Shown here: piece after piece, positions 31,248-31,299 of the stretch
Layout of the letters: each line of letters begins with the position of its first letter
Position numbering within the stretch: position 1 is the stretch's first letter
Source: an uncultured Muribaculaceae bacterium
Lineage (GTDB): Bacteria > Bacteroidota > Bacteroidia > Bacteroidales > Muribaculaceae
Reading direction: 5' to 3'
Assembly (NCBI GenBank): GCA_910583775.1
Contig: CAJTYD010000026.1
Location: forward strand, 1-31,299
Length of the DNA stretch: 31,299 bases
The notes under the pieces: model-generated
The model's database searches: none
The model's input: the letters and a program-made list of their open reading frames with translations, nothing else
What the model was told of the DNA's origin: nothing
Position numbers and translations under genes: made by a program

Positions 31248-31299
31248 AGCCGCGAGTGGGACTCGAACCCACGACCTTTTCGTTACGAATGAAATGCTC
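31248..31299 (-). tRNA. tRNA-Thr(CGT), 5' part outside the window
   Basis: The - strand reads GAGCATTTCATTCGTAACG and continues with the variable loop AGGTC, T-arm GTGGG-TTCGAGT-CCCAC, acceptor 3' strand TCGCGGC and discriminator T. The seven-base loop TTCGTAA puts anticodon CGT at 31287-31285, which reads ACG (Thr). The anticodon-arm context resembles E. coli tRNA-Thr(CGT). CCA is not encoded. The acceptor 5' strand and D-arm fall beyond the window end. One A-C mismatch closes the anticodon stem. Confidence 0.85.

Noticed and set aside
1..31299. A new defence or secretion system
   Set aside because: Every gene read here falls in a housekeeping, envelope lipid, lipoprotein or fimbrial family; no nuclease, toxin or effector arrangement was seen.

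Overview
The window looks like chromosomal DNA of a GC-rich member of the Bacteroidales, most likely near Muribaculaceae. The evidence is indirect but consistent. Promoters fit the Bacteroidetes TAnnTTTG -7 element and start codons lack Shine-Dalgarno sites. Lineage-restricted families are present (DUF4270, DUF4925, DUF5106, DUF3575, FimB/Mfa2 and fimbrillin lipoproteins). The panD-panC // GT5-like // DUF4270 neighbourhood is typical of the order. Genus and species cannot be assigned from this sequence alone.

Layout. Positions 1-6262 (all +) carry housekeeping genes: metK behind a SAM-II-type riboswitch with a terminator, a membrane-anchored PpiD-like foldase, rlmN and pdxA. Positions 6294-11235 form an inositol-lipid cluster: nucleotidyltransferase, ATP-grasp protein, CDP-alcohol phosphatidyltransferase, HAD phosphatase and inositol-3-phosphate synthase. 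trmD (+) converges on ffh (-) at a shared terminator. ffh, panD and panC are all on the - strand. Divergent from panC, after a 490-bp intergenic stretch packed with short tandem repeats, come a GT5-like protein, a DUF4270 lipoprotein, a CapA-like protein and a YbiT-type ABC-F protein (+).

Positions 20538-21731 hold two genes facing away from each other (DUF5106 thioredoxin-like on -, DUF3575-like on +). Both lack N-termini, which suggests a deletion scar. Directly downstream is a four-gene fimbrial operon (21757-27340) with major fimbrillin, FimB/Mfa2 anchor, accessory subunit and large tip-like protein, closed by a strong terminator. A DUF4925 lipoprotein (+) then converges on uup (-). ridA (-) and a 5'-truncated tRNA-Thr(CGT) (-) end the window.

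The most unusual structure is not a protein. A palindromic intergenic element with telomere-like arms (GGTTTA / CCCTAAA) occurs three times: panD-ffh, panC-panD and ridA-uup. Each copy starts within about 12 bp of a stop codon, and two copies share homology through the promoter of the next gene. A second family, a 10-bp-period TTAATCCYGA repeat, lies upstream of both panC and ridA. Nothing in the window looks like a prophage, transposase, CRISPR array or defence system.
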